Shown here: positions 6,866 to 15,322 of the stretch, piece after piece
How the letters are laid out: the number at the start of each line of letters is the position of its first letter
Numbering within the stretch: position 1 is the stretch's first letter
Virus record (IMG/VR): IMGVR_UViG_3300037242_000110
Span: 1 to 49,581 of that record
DNA length: 49,581 bases
Strand: one strand, 5' to 3'
Source of the DNA: a virus
The notes under the pieces: generated by a model
What the model was told of the DNA's origin: nothing
Database searches by the model: none
Seen by the model: only the letters and a program-made list of their open reading frames with translations
Translations under genes and position numbers: made by a program

Positions 6866-9273
6866 TCCTTTCCTTCTCCAAAGTGGGTACCGATCTCTAC
6901 ATCCACGGTTATAGGCACGTTGATGTCACACTTGAATTGCCGCTCGACACGCTCCGTGTCCTCCATCACTTGGCGAATCACGGGGCACCACTTCTTGACA
7001 TAGCCATCTCTCACCTCAAATAGAATTGAATCGTGGATCGTGGCAATGATACGGGCCTCGTCGGACGGAAGAATTCTGTGGAGCTCGATCAGAGCGAGGA
7101 GCATGATGTCCGATGCCATGACCTGCACAGGGGAGTTGATCGCCTGGCGCTCAGCCTCGCCGCGCACCTTCTCGTCGTTGGAGAGGATGTCTGGCAGATG
7201 CCGCACGCGGCCCATCGGTGACGAGACTTGATGGTAGCGTTGAGCGAGTCGGCGCTGACGCCTGTGCCACGGCAGCAGAGCGGGGTAGTCGGAGAAAAAC
7301 TCACGTCGGGCCGCTTCGGCTTCAGCCAACGTGTATTCTACATTGTACTCCTCGAATGCGTACTGCACCAAACCCTTCGCACTCATTCCATACATCAGAC
7401 CAAAGCTCACAGGCTTTGCCCGAGATCTCTCCTCTTTCGTTACGAGTTTGGCGAGCGCCTTCTTTGTGATTTTCATTGCCCGCAGAGTGTGTATATCTTC
7501 TTTGTTGGCGAACTGGCGTAGCATCCGCTCCTCGTTGGAGAGCATAGCTGCGATCCGCAACTCGATCATTGAGTAGTCAGCGGCGACCAATTTCCATCCG
7601 TCTTCAGCGCAGACGATCGAGCGTATGAAAGTGTCGCGCGGGATCTGCTGTATTCCACCTTGCCCGCTAAGCCGGCCGGTTACAGTTCCAGACACATTGT
7701 ACGTGCTATGGATGCGTCCGTTGGCGTCACGGTGTTGGAACCACCACGGCAGCAAGTACGTCGACAGATACTTGTACCACTTGCGATATTTCAACAATAC
7801 GCGGACGATCGGCTCGTCACGGCTGAGTCGTAGCAATACACCCTCAGCGGTGCTTGGGGCCTTGGTCTTCTTGGAACGTGCGAGCACAGGCAGGCCAAGA
7901 TGGTCATACAACAGCCGTGCGACCTGTTGAGGCGAGCGCAGATTGATCGGACGCATGTCAGCGGGGATTCGCCGTTCGATGTAGTGCTGCAGCTTCTCGA
8001 CGTTCTCCTGTGCCTTGTCGTGACGCTCTTGCCAACGCTCGGCGTCAATGCAGACCCCTGTGGCCTCGATCTCGGTTAGAGCGCGGCTGGCGGGCATCAG
8101 CAGGCGTGTGAAGAGACGTGCTGCGTTCGTATCTGCAGCGAGGTTCCGTCGGAAGTGTTTGGCAAGTCGCAAGGTGTAATCTGCGTCCTTGCCGTTGTAT
8201 ACTGCTAGGTCATGCAAGGGGATCTTGTGGGCTTCCTTGAGCTCCTCGCCAACGTCATAGCCGTCTGCGCCTAGTACATTGCGTGCAAGGCTCTTGAGTT
8301 TCTTCTCACGATTCTCGTCTAGTACGTGTGAGGAGAACATCGTGTCAAACCTCTGCGGTACATTGATGCCAAACGCTTTCATCCACTTTGCATCAAAAGG
8401 TCCGTTGTGGGTGATATACACGCAGTCTTGGCGTTCGAGTACGGGCTTGAGGAAACGCAGCGTGCCTGAAGTGAAAATACGAGACTCATGCCACAACGGC
8501 AGTACAGCGGTTACACCTTCCTCCCAAGCGAAGGCGATCGAGACAATGTGAGACTCCTGCTCGTGCCAGTATTGGAAATTAGTGTGTACGAATGGAGGCT
8601 CGGCCGGCTCGGTGTACGTCTCGATGTCCCAGCTAATGACCTTAGCGTGTAGTAGTTGTGCGTACAACCATTTGAGGTGTTGCGGTGTACGAATGATTTT
8701 CACTCGTGTTATTGGCGTGGTGCGTTCGCCGCGAACGAGTTGACCGAAGCGTACGAGATCAAGTGCGAAGTCCTCGCCCCACTTTGGGTTACGTAGGACT
8801 GCGGCGGGGTGAAGTGTGGGCATTACCTGAATTGAGAGGTCACCGAAGTCGAGCCGCGTCGGTGTGCCGTGGTGCTTCATTATCCCGGATTTGCCGAGGA
8901 CGCCAAGTAGGGCACTGTTACCCATCAACAGCATGAAATTGGGTCGTACACTTGCGATCTCACGATCGAGGTAGTGCTCAACGCAGGTCTTGATCTCCTT
9001 GCGTGAAGGTGTGCGGTTGTCAGGTGGTCGGCATTTAGCTACGTTCGTGATGTACACTTCACTGCGATCGATCTGTGCAAATCGCTTGAGTGCTTGGTTG
9101 AGCAGTTGACCCGCCTGGCCGATGAACGGCTTGCCGTGCTCGTCCTCGTTAGCTCCAGGGGCCTCGCCTACAAGGAAGATCGGCGCCTGCTTTGGCCCGT
9201 TACCGAGCAGACAAACGTGTTTAGCGGATTTGTTGAGTGCGCACAGGTCACAGGCGGGGTTACGAAGTGGCAC
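6856..9273 (-). CDS. Uracil-DNA glycosylase / family A DNA polymerase fusion
   Basis: The 805-residue protein joins three units. Residues 1-195 are a family 4 uracil-DNA glycosylase: cysteines C8, C11 and two near 81 and 97 for an Fe-S cluster, GEAPGANEDEHGKPFIGQAG, and the HPAAVLRNP motif. Residues about 205-385 are a 3'-5' proofreading exonuclease with DIETYTE, HNGPFDAKWM and YNGKDADYTL intact. Residues about 400-805 are a family A polymerase with motif A DYSMIELR (near 565), motif B KPVSFGLMYG (near 622) and motif C TIHDS (near 745), where Ser replaces the usual Glu. This should be the phage replicative polymerase. From memory, the SPO1 polymerase also carries a glycosylase-like domain. 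Confidence 0.92.
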   Translation of the reverse strand: MPLRNPACDLCALNKSAKHVCLLGNGPKQAPIFLVGEAPGANEDEHGKPFIGQAGQLLNQALKRFAQIDRSEVYITNVAKCRPPDNRTPSRKEIKTCVEHYLDREIASVRPNFMLLMGNSALLGVLGKSGIMKHHGTPTRLDFGDLSIQVMPTLHPAAVLRNPKWGEDFALDLVRFGQLVRGERTTPITRVKIIRTPQHLKWLYAQLLHAKVISWDIETYTEPAEPPFVHTNFQYWHEQESHIVSIAFAWEEGVTAVLPLWHESRIFTSGTLRFLKPVLERQDCVYITHNGPFDAKWMKAFGINVPQRFDTMFSSHVLDENREKKLKSLARNVLGADGYDVGEELKEAHKIPLHDLAVYNGKDADYTLRLAKHFRRNLAADTNAARLFTRLLMPASRALTEIEATGVCIDAERWQERHDKAQENVEKLQHYIERRIPADMRPINLRSPQQVARLLYDHLGLPVLARSKKTKAPSTAEGVLLRLSRDEPIVRVLLKYRKWYKYLSTYLLPWWFQHRDANGRIHSTYNVSGTVTGRLSGQGGIQQIPRDTFIRSIVCAEDGWKLVAADYSMIELRIAAMLSNEERMLRQFANKEDIHTLRAMKITKKALAKLVTKEERSRAKPVSFGLMYGMSAKGLVQYAFEEYNVEYTLAEAEAARREFFSDYPALLPWHRRQRRLAQRYHQVSSPMGRVRHLPDILSNDEKVRGEAERQAINSPVQVMASDIMLLALIELHRILPSDEARIIATIHDSILFEVRDGYVKKWCPVIRQVMEDTERVERQFKCDINVPITVDVEIGTHFGEGKEWK

Positions 9274-10132
9274 AGTGGAGACGCTTTCTCGCTAGACTGA
9301 CGTACTGTGGATTTAGCTCTATACCGACCCCAAGTCGATTAAGTTCAACAGCAACTTGCAGTGTGGTCCCTGACCCTGCAAATGGATCAAGCACGAGTCC
9401 ATGTCGAGGGCAGCAGCTTTGGATCATGGGCTCGATTAGCTTTGGAGGAAAGGTAGAGAAATGCGCCCCTTGATATCGGCTTGTAGCGACAGTCCAAACT
9501 GACCGCCTATTTGCCGAGTGGCCCTTCTTCTTAGATACTGTGCGAATAGCCGTAGCGTTATAGTAGTAACGTGGGGCCTTGGCAAGTAGGAAAACTGACT
9601 CGTGCGCTTTTGTTGGGCGGTCCCTAACACTCTCGGGCATTGGGTTTGGCTTGCTCCAAATGACCTCGCTGCGGAGATACCAGCCATCTGCTCGCAATGC
9701 TAGTGCAACCATCCAAGGCAGTCCGAATAGATCCTTTGCCTTGAACGGCGCTCCGTCTGGGATCGTGCCGGTTTTCGTGCCCCTTGGGTGCGCCATAATT
9801 TGTCGTCCGCTTAGCGGCGAGCCTGTTAGTGTCGAGGTGCCATTGGCGGTCGCGCTGCGTGACTGAGCCCCCCACGAACCTGCGTAGGAGTCACCCATAA
9901 CCAGCCAAAGTGTACCCTCGTCATGTAGGACACGTTTTACCTGACGGAAGACTGTAACGAGCTTGGCAACATACTCATCAAGCGTAGCCTCTAGGCCAAT
10001 CTGTCCATCCATATTGTAGTCTCGCAGCTTGTAATATGGTGGAGACGTGATGCACGTGTGCACACAACGATTAGGCATACGCTGTAGCGTATTAAGTGCA
10101 TCGCCGGTAAATAGTAGCCATTGTCGCTTCAT
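9260..10132 (-). CDS. DNA methyltransferase (N4-cytosine or N6-adenine, beta class)
   Basis: The 290-residue enzyme has the catalytic SPPYY at 30-34 and the SAM-binding DPFAGSGTT at about 249-257, an order (motif IV before motif I) typical of beta-class amino-methyltransferases. SPPY is most frequent in N4-cytosine enzymes but also occurs in N6-adenine ones. No restriction endonuclease is adjacent, so it most likely protects phage DNA from host restriction. It overlaps its two neighbours by a few bases. The recognition sequence cannot be read from the protein. Confidence 0.88.
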   Translation of the reverse strand: MKRQWLLFTGDALNTLQRMPNRCVHTCITSPPYYKLRDYNMDGQIGLEATLDEYVAKLVTVFRQVKRVLHDEGTLWLVMGDSYAGSWGAQSRSATANGTSTLTGSPLSGRQIMAHPRGTKTGTIPDGAPFKAKDLFGLPWMVALALRADGWYLRSEVIWSKPNPMPESVRDRPTKAHESVFLLAKAPRYYYNATAIRTVSKKKGHSANRRSVWTVATSRYQGAHFSTFPPKLIEPMIQSCCPRHGLVLDPFAGSGTTLQVAVELNRLGVGIELNPQYVSLARKRLHCATS

Positions 10133-11606
10133 ACTCGTAGTGCTCGCATTCTGTTCTCAAGTGTTGCGATTTCTTCCACACGCTCAGGATTTGACACTAT
10201 AAAATCGGCTACGTTCTTCTTCATTTGCAATGCTGCGTATGTGACCTCATCACGTGTGCCGTTTGCGATCAGGTAATCGTACATAAGTGTACGGGTGTCC
10301 TTGTATTTCTCGATGCGTCGTGTGAACTGGTCGTGATCGACGTAGCTCTCTGACAGGGAGTAGAACATCATCACAGACGCGGCGGACAGATCGATTGACT
10401 CCTTGCCGGCTGAGATCTGCGAGACGAACAACGCTGGGCGTTTGGTTTCCTGGAACAGGGCGATCCGGCGTGTGCGCTCGTCACCTTTGGGTACGGAGCC
10501 GTGGAATAGGATCGGCAGAAAATCAAGATCTCGTGCGATGCGTGCGACGGCTGCGAGCTCGGGCAGGAAGCGGCAGCCGATCACAGCCTTCTCTATGCCT
10601 TGCTCCATATACTCGCTGAGTCGATCGCGGCACATATCGAGCTTGTCCGAGCCGATCTGTGCGACCGTGTCCTCCCAGCGAAGGAACCCTCCGCAGATTT
10701 GTTGTAGGCGCAGGTGTTTGGTGAGCACAAGCGGGGCGGTTGATAGTTTGTCGCCGTCCGTCACCGCACCTTTACGATGCATGGCTGAGTAATACTCCAA
10801 GTTGCGCCCTGTGAGATCGAACGTCAGCAGGTTCGTCACAGGAGGGCGCGGGGGCACATACTTCTCCATGTACACGAACGGTTTGAGTTGACGTGTCATC
10901 CACCTTAGGTTGCGGTAGCGTAGGACCTCGTAACCACCGTAGCCGCCCATGACTGCTATGCGTTTCTTGTAGTGTGTGAATGAGCTGCCGAGCGCTGCTC
11001 CGTCGTCGTAGAACTTCACTTGGCCGAAGACATAAAAAAGATTGCGGTGAAACATGGAGCCCGTCATGAACACACGGAATCGCGCTTTGCGGCCGAGTCG
11101 ACAAGTCTCGCGGGACTGCACGGCTGTTGGGTTGCCGATGTGGTGTGACTCGTCAACGATGACGAGATCAGCATCCCAATCGAGCAGGGCTTGGTTGGGG
11201 GCTGTGAGCCACTCGCGCGGGTGACGTGTATCTTTCTCCCGGCTGTACACGTTCTGGAAGTTGACGATAAGAAAGCGCAAGTGCGCCTTACCGTCGAAGA
11301 TCGCTATTGGATACCCCCGCGCGTGGATGCGCTCATACTCTTCCCCATAAAGACGAGATGAGCACGATACGGGGCAGTGCTCGGCAATTTGGTTCTCCCA
11401 TACGCCGAGTCCTGATGTCACAGTGATTACGAGAACACGACGGACGTCCTCAAGATGGTACAAGGATGCTGCGAAGTTGATTGCTACCCAACTCTTCCCC
11501 CACCGAATAACATAGGCACCTGAAGCCCTCCACCGCGCTTGCGGAGTAGCATTTCAAGAGCGCGTTTTTGGTGCGCGTATGGTTTTGTCTTGAATTTCAA
11601 GTACAC
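10129..11606 (-). CDS. SNF2-family helicase/ATPase, frameshifted near its Walker A motif
   Basis: The GTG at 11606 (GGGAGGTG eight bases upstream) opens VYLKFKTKPYAHQKRALEML, the Q-motif region. This frame stops at TAG 11484-11486, just as the Walker A segment RWGKSWVAINFAASLYH appears in the -1 frame. That frame then runs to 10129 with VIVDESHH (motif II), MTGS (III), KAVIGCRF, SVPKGDERTR, QISAGKESIDLSAAS and QFTRRIEKYK (V-VI). The gene is intact apart from one lesion at about 11485-11515. A missing base or a 5-base insertion (TTATT) would explain it, as would a sequencing error. If real, translation could restart at 11463 but would lack ATP binding. Confidence 0.8.
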
Positions 11607-11788
11607 TATGGCATCACCTCCCCTGTACGTCGTAGGTAGAGGATTGCCTGCTTCAACCAGTCTTCGTTGTCCTCGAAATAACCGAGTCCAACATTGCGGT
11701 TGGATCCGCGACTGAGACGACGATCCGATGTCAGGGCGGCTCCGCACCAAAGACAGGTCGGTAGGCAAGGACGAAGGCTGACGCTCAT
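11606..11788 (-). CDS. Small CxxC protein
   Basis: This 60-residue protein has CLPTCLWCG at its N-terminus, which may bind zinc, followed by a charged region (FEDNEDWLKQAILYLRR). Its stop shares one base with the GTG start of the helicase gene (TAGTG), and its start overlaps the upstream zinc protein by 4 bases, so it is part of the operon. No family is recognised. Confidence 0.6.
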   Translation of the reverse strand: MSVSLRPCLPTCLWCGAALTSDRRLSRGSNRNVGLGYFEDNEDWLKQAILYLRRTGEVMP

Positions 11789-12243
11789 GCGCGTTGTTTG
11801 CGTACACCGTCAACGTAGAGTCGACGTGCTATTGGATTGTACTTCCGTACGGCTCCGTCACGGTGCGATATTCCACAGACAGGGCAGTGATACCCAGGTT
11901 CGGGCACGTACACACCGCTAGTCGTAAATCCCGGCTTGTACACGAACTTGCGCAGTTGCATGCAGTACGGACACCACCACCAACCACGCAAGTTGTAGTG
12001 GACGAGCGGCTCGACGGTGATGAGCTCGCCGCGTGTCTGCGTGTATGCACGCAGTCGTTGTGGAGGTGGAAATCCCTTGTTCTTGCAGTGGAGAGTTACA
12101 CCTTGACGACCGTGCTCGATCAGTTGCGTGTACGCGTATAGCGCGCTAGCGAGGTCATCGTGGAAATTCTTGACGAGGACGTGGCGGTTGTGGATCCAGC
12201 GCACGTCCCAGAGCGCTGCGGGTGTCGTCTCCATGCCCGGCAA
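11785..12243 (-). CDS. Zinc-ribbon hypothetical protein
   Basis: The 152-residue product has a central zinc ribbon: WWWCPYCMQLRKF, then YHCPVCGISHRDGAVRKYNP (about 90-135), two CxxC pairs about 30 residues apart. The N-terminal half is helical and unrecognised. It is the first gene of the block that leads into the helicase, methylase and polymerase, and may bind nucleic acid. Start is the ATG at 12243. Confidence 0.65.
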   Translation of the reverse strand: MPGMETTPAALWDVRWIHNRHVLVKNFHDDLASALYAYTQLIEHGRQGVTLHCKNKGFPPPQRLRAYTQTRGELITVEPLVHYNLRGWWWCPYCMQLRKFVYKPGFTTSGVYVPEPGYHCPVCGISHRDGAVRKYNPIARRLYVDGVRKQRA

Positions 12244-12308
12244 ACTACTTAGCCCGTCGGACGGAACCCCTGTGACTGAAGGTTTAGTGCTCAGTTGCGG
12301 GCAAAAGA

Positions 12309-12332
12309 GAGGGCGCCCCTCGAGGCGCCCTC
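12309..12332 (-). terminator. Rho-independent terminator, leftward
   Basis: GAGGGCGCC and GGCGCCCTC form a perfect 9-bp stem with a 6-base loop. On the minus strand the stem is followed by TTTTGCCC. It lies downstream of the acidic protein gene (12403-13083), so that gene is largely separated from the replication operon further left. Confidence 0.8.
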
Positions 12333-12402
12333 AAGCAATGTTCGATGCGTCAGTCCCGATCCGGCAGACACTCGACCGGACGCTTACGAGCCTATCACAA
12401 AC

Positions 12403-13083
12403 TTACTTTGAGATCGTTCCCAAGCCTCGCAGGAGCACGCGCACCTGGCGGGCGTTGAAGCGGTAGTGCGCCTTGGGCGAGTCCTTGGGGAACGCCTTGG
12501 AGTGTTTGCGCGCGAAGTCGCGCACCTGATGCTCAGGCACCTGCGCGATCTCCGCCACGTCGTCTGGCGTGAATCTCGGCTCGTCGGACGGCTCTTTTAC
12601 ACGCGTCGGTTTGCTGCCCGAACCTTTGGGACGCCCGCGTGGTTTCTTGGGAGGCTCTATCTCCACGTCGTCCTCCTCGTCATCGTCGTCTGCCTTATCT
12701 GCAGCCAGCGCTTCGAGGATGGCTGTGCGGATATCGTCGTCAGACATGGACTTTTTCACGGCCACGTCCAACTGCTGCTCTTTGATGTATGTCTTGAGCT
12801 CCGAACGGTCTAGGTCGGCGATTGGAAGTGTATCGCCGTCCTCCTCGTCATCGTCGTCTAGGTCATCCTCCTCATCATCGTCGTCCTCAGCTTTCGCTTT
12901 GGATGCTGTTTTACGTTTCGCAGGCGCAGGCTCCTCCTCATCTTCCTCAAGCTCATCATCGGGCTCGTCGATGTCGAGGTCGTCTAGGTCGGTCGCTGCC
13001 TCAAGCTGAGCAAGCTCCTCGTCGAGGCCCGTCAGCTCGTCGTCCTCAGGCTCTTTCGATTTCTTCGCTGCTTTGACGGCCAT
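12403..13083 (-). CDS. Acidic DNA-binding protein candidate (SAP-like and AT-hook-like segments)
   Basis: Start is the ATG at 13083 with AGGAGGC upstream; a longer frame to 13239 would cross the divergent gene's leader. The 226-residue product has an acidic N-terminal half, then LKTYIKEQQLDVAVKKSMSD-like sequence resembling SAP/HeH helix-turn-helix elements, a second acidic block, the AT-hook-like KKPRGRPKGSGSKP, and a C-terminal domain (FTPDDVAEIAQVPEHQVRDFARKH) that looks like a helix-turn-helix. It may organise or regulate DNA. It has its own terminator and a divergent regulator on its other side. Confidence 0.7.
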   Translation of the reverse strand: MAVKAAKKSKEPEDDELTGLDEELAQLEAATDLDDLDIDEPDDELEEDEEEPAPAKRKTASKAKAEDDDDEEDDLDDDDEEDGDTLPIADLDRSELKTYIKEQQLDVAVKKSMSDDDIRTAILEALAADKADDDDEEDDVEIEPPKKPRGRPKGSGSKPTRVKEPSDEPRFTPDDVAEIAQVPEHQVRDFARKHSKAFPKDSPKAHYRFNARQVRVLLRGLGTISK

Positions 13084-13107
13084 GCTTAGTGTTGCCTCCT
13101 GTAGTCG

Positions 13108-13130
13108 TAGGGTCGATCGCGCGGACCCTA
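13108..13130. promoter_or_regulatory. Inverted repeat in divergent intergenic region
   Basis: TAGGGTC and GACCCTA are separated by 9 bases, between the leftward acidic protein gene and the rightward winged-helix gene. It may be an operator. No convincing -35/-10 pair could be read in this 105-base gap. Confidence 0.35.
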
Positions 13131-13169
13131 GCACGTAACCGTAGACGGATCGTGTATTCTGTGCGGTGT

Positions 13170-13181
13170 TCCTACGTAGGA
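13170..13181. promoter_or_regulatory. 12-base palindrome over the ribosome-binding site of the winged-helix gene
   Basis: TCCTACGTAGGA is a perfect palindrome that overlaps the TAGGAGG Shine-Dalgarno sequence of the gene at 13189. It could be a protein operator for autoregulation or an RNA hairpin that masks the ribosome-binding site. Confidence 0.4.
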
Positions 13182-13188
13182 GGTCGCA

Positions 13189-13452
13189 ATGAGCGCAAAC
13201 ATCCACACCGTTGATGAGGGCTACAGCGTCGCTCGGCACCTTCTTGTAGCGCTTGACGATGCTGGTGATGATGGCTGCATGTCGGTCGACCTGGGCGCCG
13301 ATCTGGACGCGACGGGGGCACAGGTGGGGGCGTGGCTGCGTGATCTGCGCTGCCGCGGTTGGGCGACGTGTGCTCCTGTGTCGCCCGCCAGCACTCGCCT
13401 GCGCTGGTACATCACGGATGCCGGTCGATCGTACCTGAACGAGCCCGAGTAG
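13189..13452 (+). CDS. Winged-helix protein
   Basis: This 87-residue protein reads as a small winged helix: helix SVARHLLVALDDAG, a helix-turn-helix-like segment MSVDLGADLDATGAQVGAWLRDLRCRGW, and a beta wing STRLRWYITDAGRSYL. The ending ITDAGRSYL is typical of MarR/PadR-like wings. TAGGAGG precedes the ATG. It is the first gene of a short rightward operon opposite the acidic DNA-binding protein and is a candidate regulator of the divergent region. Confidence 0.65.
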   Translation: MSANIHTVDEGYSVARHLLVALDDAGDDGCMSVDLGADLDATGAQVGAWLRDLRCRGWATCAPVSPASTRLRWYITDAGRSYLNEPE

Positions 13453-13478
13453 AACATTCGGCCAGGGTGTAGGCCAAC

Positions 13479-13497
13479 GTTACATACTAAGATGTAG
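13479..13497 (+). repeat. 19-base repeat GTTACATACTAAGATGTAG
   Basis: The same sequence with one mismatch (T for A) occurs at 24735-24753. Here it lies 51 bases before the GTG at 13548; there it lies 10 bases before an ATG. Both are on the plus strand before a gene, so a phage-specific promoter or leader element is possible. Confidence 0.6.
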
Positions 13498-13547
13498 ACT
13501 GTCGATATACAGACTGCAGAGCAAATCGACTACAAGGAGCAGACATC

Positions 13548-13991
13548 GTGGACCCTGAGAAGACCATAACCGTCGCAATCCCCGCCAGCGAGATCAAGCT
13601 CGGCGATATCTACGTCACACAGGCCGCGTTTGCCCCGATTCGCTACCGCGAGGTCATCGGCATCCGGCCTTGCGTCGGAGAAGACGAGCACGAACACGTC
13701 GAACTGACGCTCAAGAAGGACAAGCGCGCTCCGCACGGATCGGAGGCATCGGTGCCCGTGGATCGCGTCGTCAAGGTGCGACGTATGGAACCACAACCCG
13801 AGAAGCCCACCTTCGCAGGGATGACAGAGGACGAACGCCGGTACGTCTGCGAGAACCGCAGCGAGTTCCCCCACCTGGACGCCGAAGTCATAAAATTCTT
13901 CGCGGACTTCTGGGCCGAGAGTCGCAGGAAGGAAGACGAGCGCGCGGAGCTGTACCCGTCCATCGGCATCTACTACGATGGAGATGAGTGA
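13548..13991 (+). CDS. Hypothetical protein
   Basis: GTG start with AAGGAG 10 bases upstream. The 147-residue product has a beta-rich first half (ITVAIPASEIKLGDIYVT, VELTLKKDKRAP, ASVPVDRVVKVRRME) and an acidic helical second half (AEVIKFFADFWAESRRKEDER). The first half resembles small beta-barrel RNA- or DNA-binding folds, but no family is identified. It overlaps the next gene by one base (TGATG). Confidence 0.6.
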   Translation: MDPEKTITVAIPASEIKLGDIYVTQAAFAPIRYREVIGIRPCVGEDEHEHVELTLKKDKRAPHGSEASVPVDRVVKVRRMEPQPEKPTFAGMTEDERRYVCENRSEFPHLDAEVIKFFADFWAESRRKEDERAELYPSIGIYYDGDE

Positions 13992-14377
13992 TGACGTCTC
14001 AGCAGGCGGCAGCCCTGCGGCACAACCCCGTGGCCCGCAGCGTGCGGCTTGCCTTCCCCGTCGGAGCCCGTGTGGAGGGCCTGGCGGGCAGTGGCCCCAC
14101 GGGAGCCCTCGGCACAGTCAAGCGGCACGTGGTGCAGAACAACGCCCAAGGTGGCTACCTTGTCGTCAAGTGGGACAACGGGGAAGTCGGCCGCCACTCC
14201 GCGATCTCCCTGCGAGTCGTCGAGGGCGAGGGCGCAGGAGCCGAGCACTATGTGCAGGTGTTTGACGCCGTGCAGGTGGAAAATAAGGTTGCAGACGCTC
14301 GTCGGCTGGAGCGGATAACAGACGCTGAGGCGGTTATCGCCGCCGACCAAGCGTTTGACGCAGATTGCAGAAGGTAA
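13991..14377 (+). CDS. Hypothetical protein with SH3/KOW-like segment
   Basis: The ATG overlaps the upstream stop; a GTG three bases earlier is an alternative. Of 128 residues, about 25-75 read FPVGARVEGLAG, TGALGTVKRHV and GGYLVVKWDNGEVGRHSAISLRVVE, the pattern of SH3-like or KOW-like barrels that bind nucleic acid or protein. The remainder is an acidic helix. It ends 25 bases before the convergent leftward operon; no terminator is seen between them. Confidence 0.6.
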   Translation: MTSQQAAALRHNPVARSVRLAFPVGARVEGLAGSGPTGALGTVKRHVVQNNAQGGYLVVKWDNGEVGRHSAISLRVVEGEGAGAEHYVQVFDAVQVENKVADARRLERITDAEAVIAADQAFDADCRR

Positions 14378-14402
14378 CGGACATGAAACCCCCGTTCAGC
14401 GA

Positions 14403-14606
14403 TTACGGCTGATCGGTCGGTTCCTTGCTCAACACGTGTGGTTGGTGGGGCTTGCTGTTGTCTTTAGCCGTCTGCTCGTCGTTCTTTGCAGCTCGTCGTG
14501 TGAGCTCAGCTTGCTCGTCATCCGCGTGTTTGGCAGCGGCACCAAGCCCGATCACTACCACCGTGGACACGACAAGAAGAGCGATGCCGATCACGATGAA
14601 AATCAT
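14403..14606 (-). CDS. Small membrane protein
   Basis: The ATG at 14606 overlaps the upstream stop (ATGA). The 67-residue protein begins directly with a membrane segment (IFIVIGIALLVVSTVVVIGLG) and continues with a charged, Gln/Asp/Lys-rich cytoplasmic tail. It is the last gene of the leftward small-gene operon. Function is unknown; such proteins are often superinfection-exclusion or membrane-stress factors. Confidence 0.6.
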   Translation of the reverse strand: MIFIVIGIALLVVSTVVVIGLGAAAKHADDEQAELTRRAAKNDEQTAKDNSKPHQPHVLSKEPTDQP

Positions 14607-14911
14607 GTGAGCTCTCGAGCTTGGCGAAGCAAGCATTCTGTCCGTGTCAGTGGAGACGGTTCCCTGTACGTCCGCTTGATTGCCTCGTCGATCAGCGCTC
14701 GCACCTGTGCTGCATCGTGGTCGATGTTGTGTCCTGCACGGGCGCGCTTACTACGCCGCTGACGAGCCTGTGACGCCGCTACACGTCCGCTGTGGCACGC
14801 TGCTCGCTGCTTGAATTGTTTAGCCGCTTTATCGTACACTTTGCAGGGGTTGCCTGTGTAAGCGTGGCAGGTGGGGCAGCGGACTTGTAGGTGTAGAGGA
14901 GTGACGCTCAT
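14603..14911 (-). CDS. Zinc-finger small protein
   Basis: The ATG at 14911 follows GGAGGAG. Within 102 residues, VRCPTCHAYTGNPCKVYDK and AACHSGR supply three Cys and a Cys/His pair in the order seen in the small CPxC-x-A-x-G-x-PC zinc fingers of actinobacteria and their phages. A basic stretch (RQRRSKRARAGH) follows. A nucleic-acid-binding role is likely but not proven. Confidence 0.65.
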   Translation of the reverse strand: MSVTPLHLQVRCPTCHAYTGNPCKVYDKAAKQFKQRAACHSGRVAASQARQRRSKRARAGHNIDHDAAQVRALIDEAIKRTYREPSPLTRTECLLRQARELT

Positions 14912-14965
14912 GTGCTCCTCCGGGGGTCGAAGTGTAGGGTTGCGAACCACATATCCCGTACGTTG

Positions 14966-15322
14966 TCAGTGTAGCGTAGATCCTCTCCTACTCGATAGCG
15001 GGTCTCGCCTGATCGGTTTCGCGTCCTCCGTTGTAGCTGCGAGAGCGGCACGGGCGGCGTTGAGCAGGTCTCCGATGGTTGATAGCGCTCTCAGCACCCC
15101 GTCGCGCGCTGCTGAGGCGTCCTCGTTACGAGATGACCACGCTTGGCAGATTCTTGACGCCTCCGATAGCTCCCTGATCGCTTCGGGCAGCACCTCGTCC
15201 TCGACGGCGTCAGCCAACACCGATCTCAGGTTGGCCTGCTGCCTTCGAGCTTCCCTCAGCGCACAACCCACGCAGCCCTCAACGAATCTAGAGTGGTCTG
15301 GCGATAGTTCCCGGTCAAGCAT
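14966..15322 (-). CDS. Hypothetical protein with DRELSP start
   Basis: The ATG at 15322 follows GGGAGGCACC and overlaps the end of the upstream gene by 8 bases. The 118-residue product starts MLDRELSP, as its neighbour starts MPDRELSP, and the DNA encoding both starts is a 25-base repeat with two mismatches. It has cysteines in EGCVGCALRE and is otherwise Ala/Arg-rich and helical. Function unknown. Confidence 0.6.
   Translation of the reverse strand: MLDRELSPDHSRFVEGCVGCALREARRQQANLRSVLADAVEDEVLPEAIRELSEASRICQAWSSRNEDASAARDGVLRALSTIGDLLNAARAALAATTEDAKPIRRDPLSSRRGSTLH
15298..15322. repeat. 25-base repeat covering a gene start (copy 2)
   Basis: It matches 15524-15548 at 23 of 25 bases. Both copies contain the first eight codons of a gene on the minus strand (M[P/L]DRELSP). 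The pair suggests duplication of a gene start when the intervening gene was gained or split. Confidence 0.75.
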
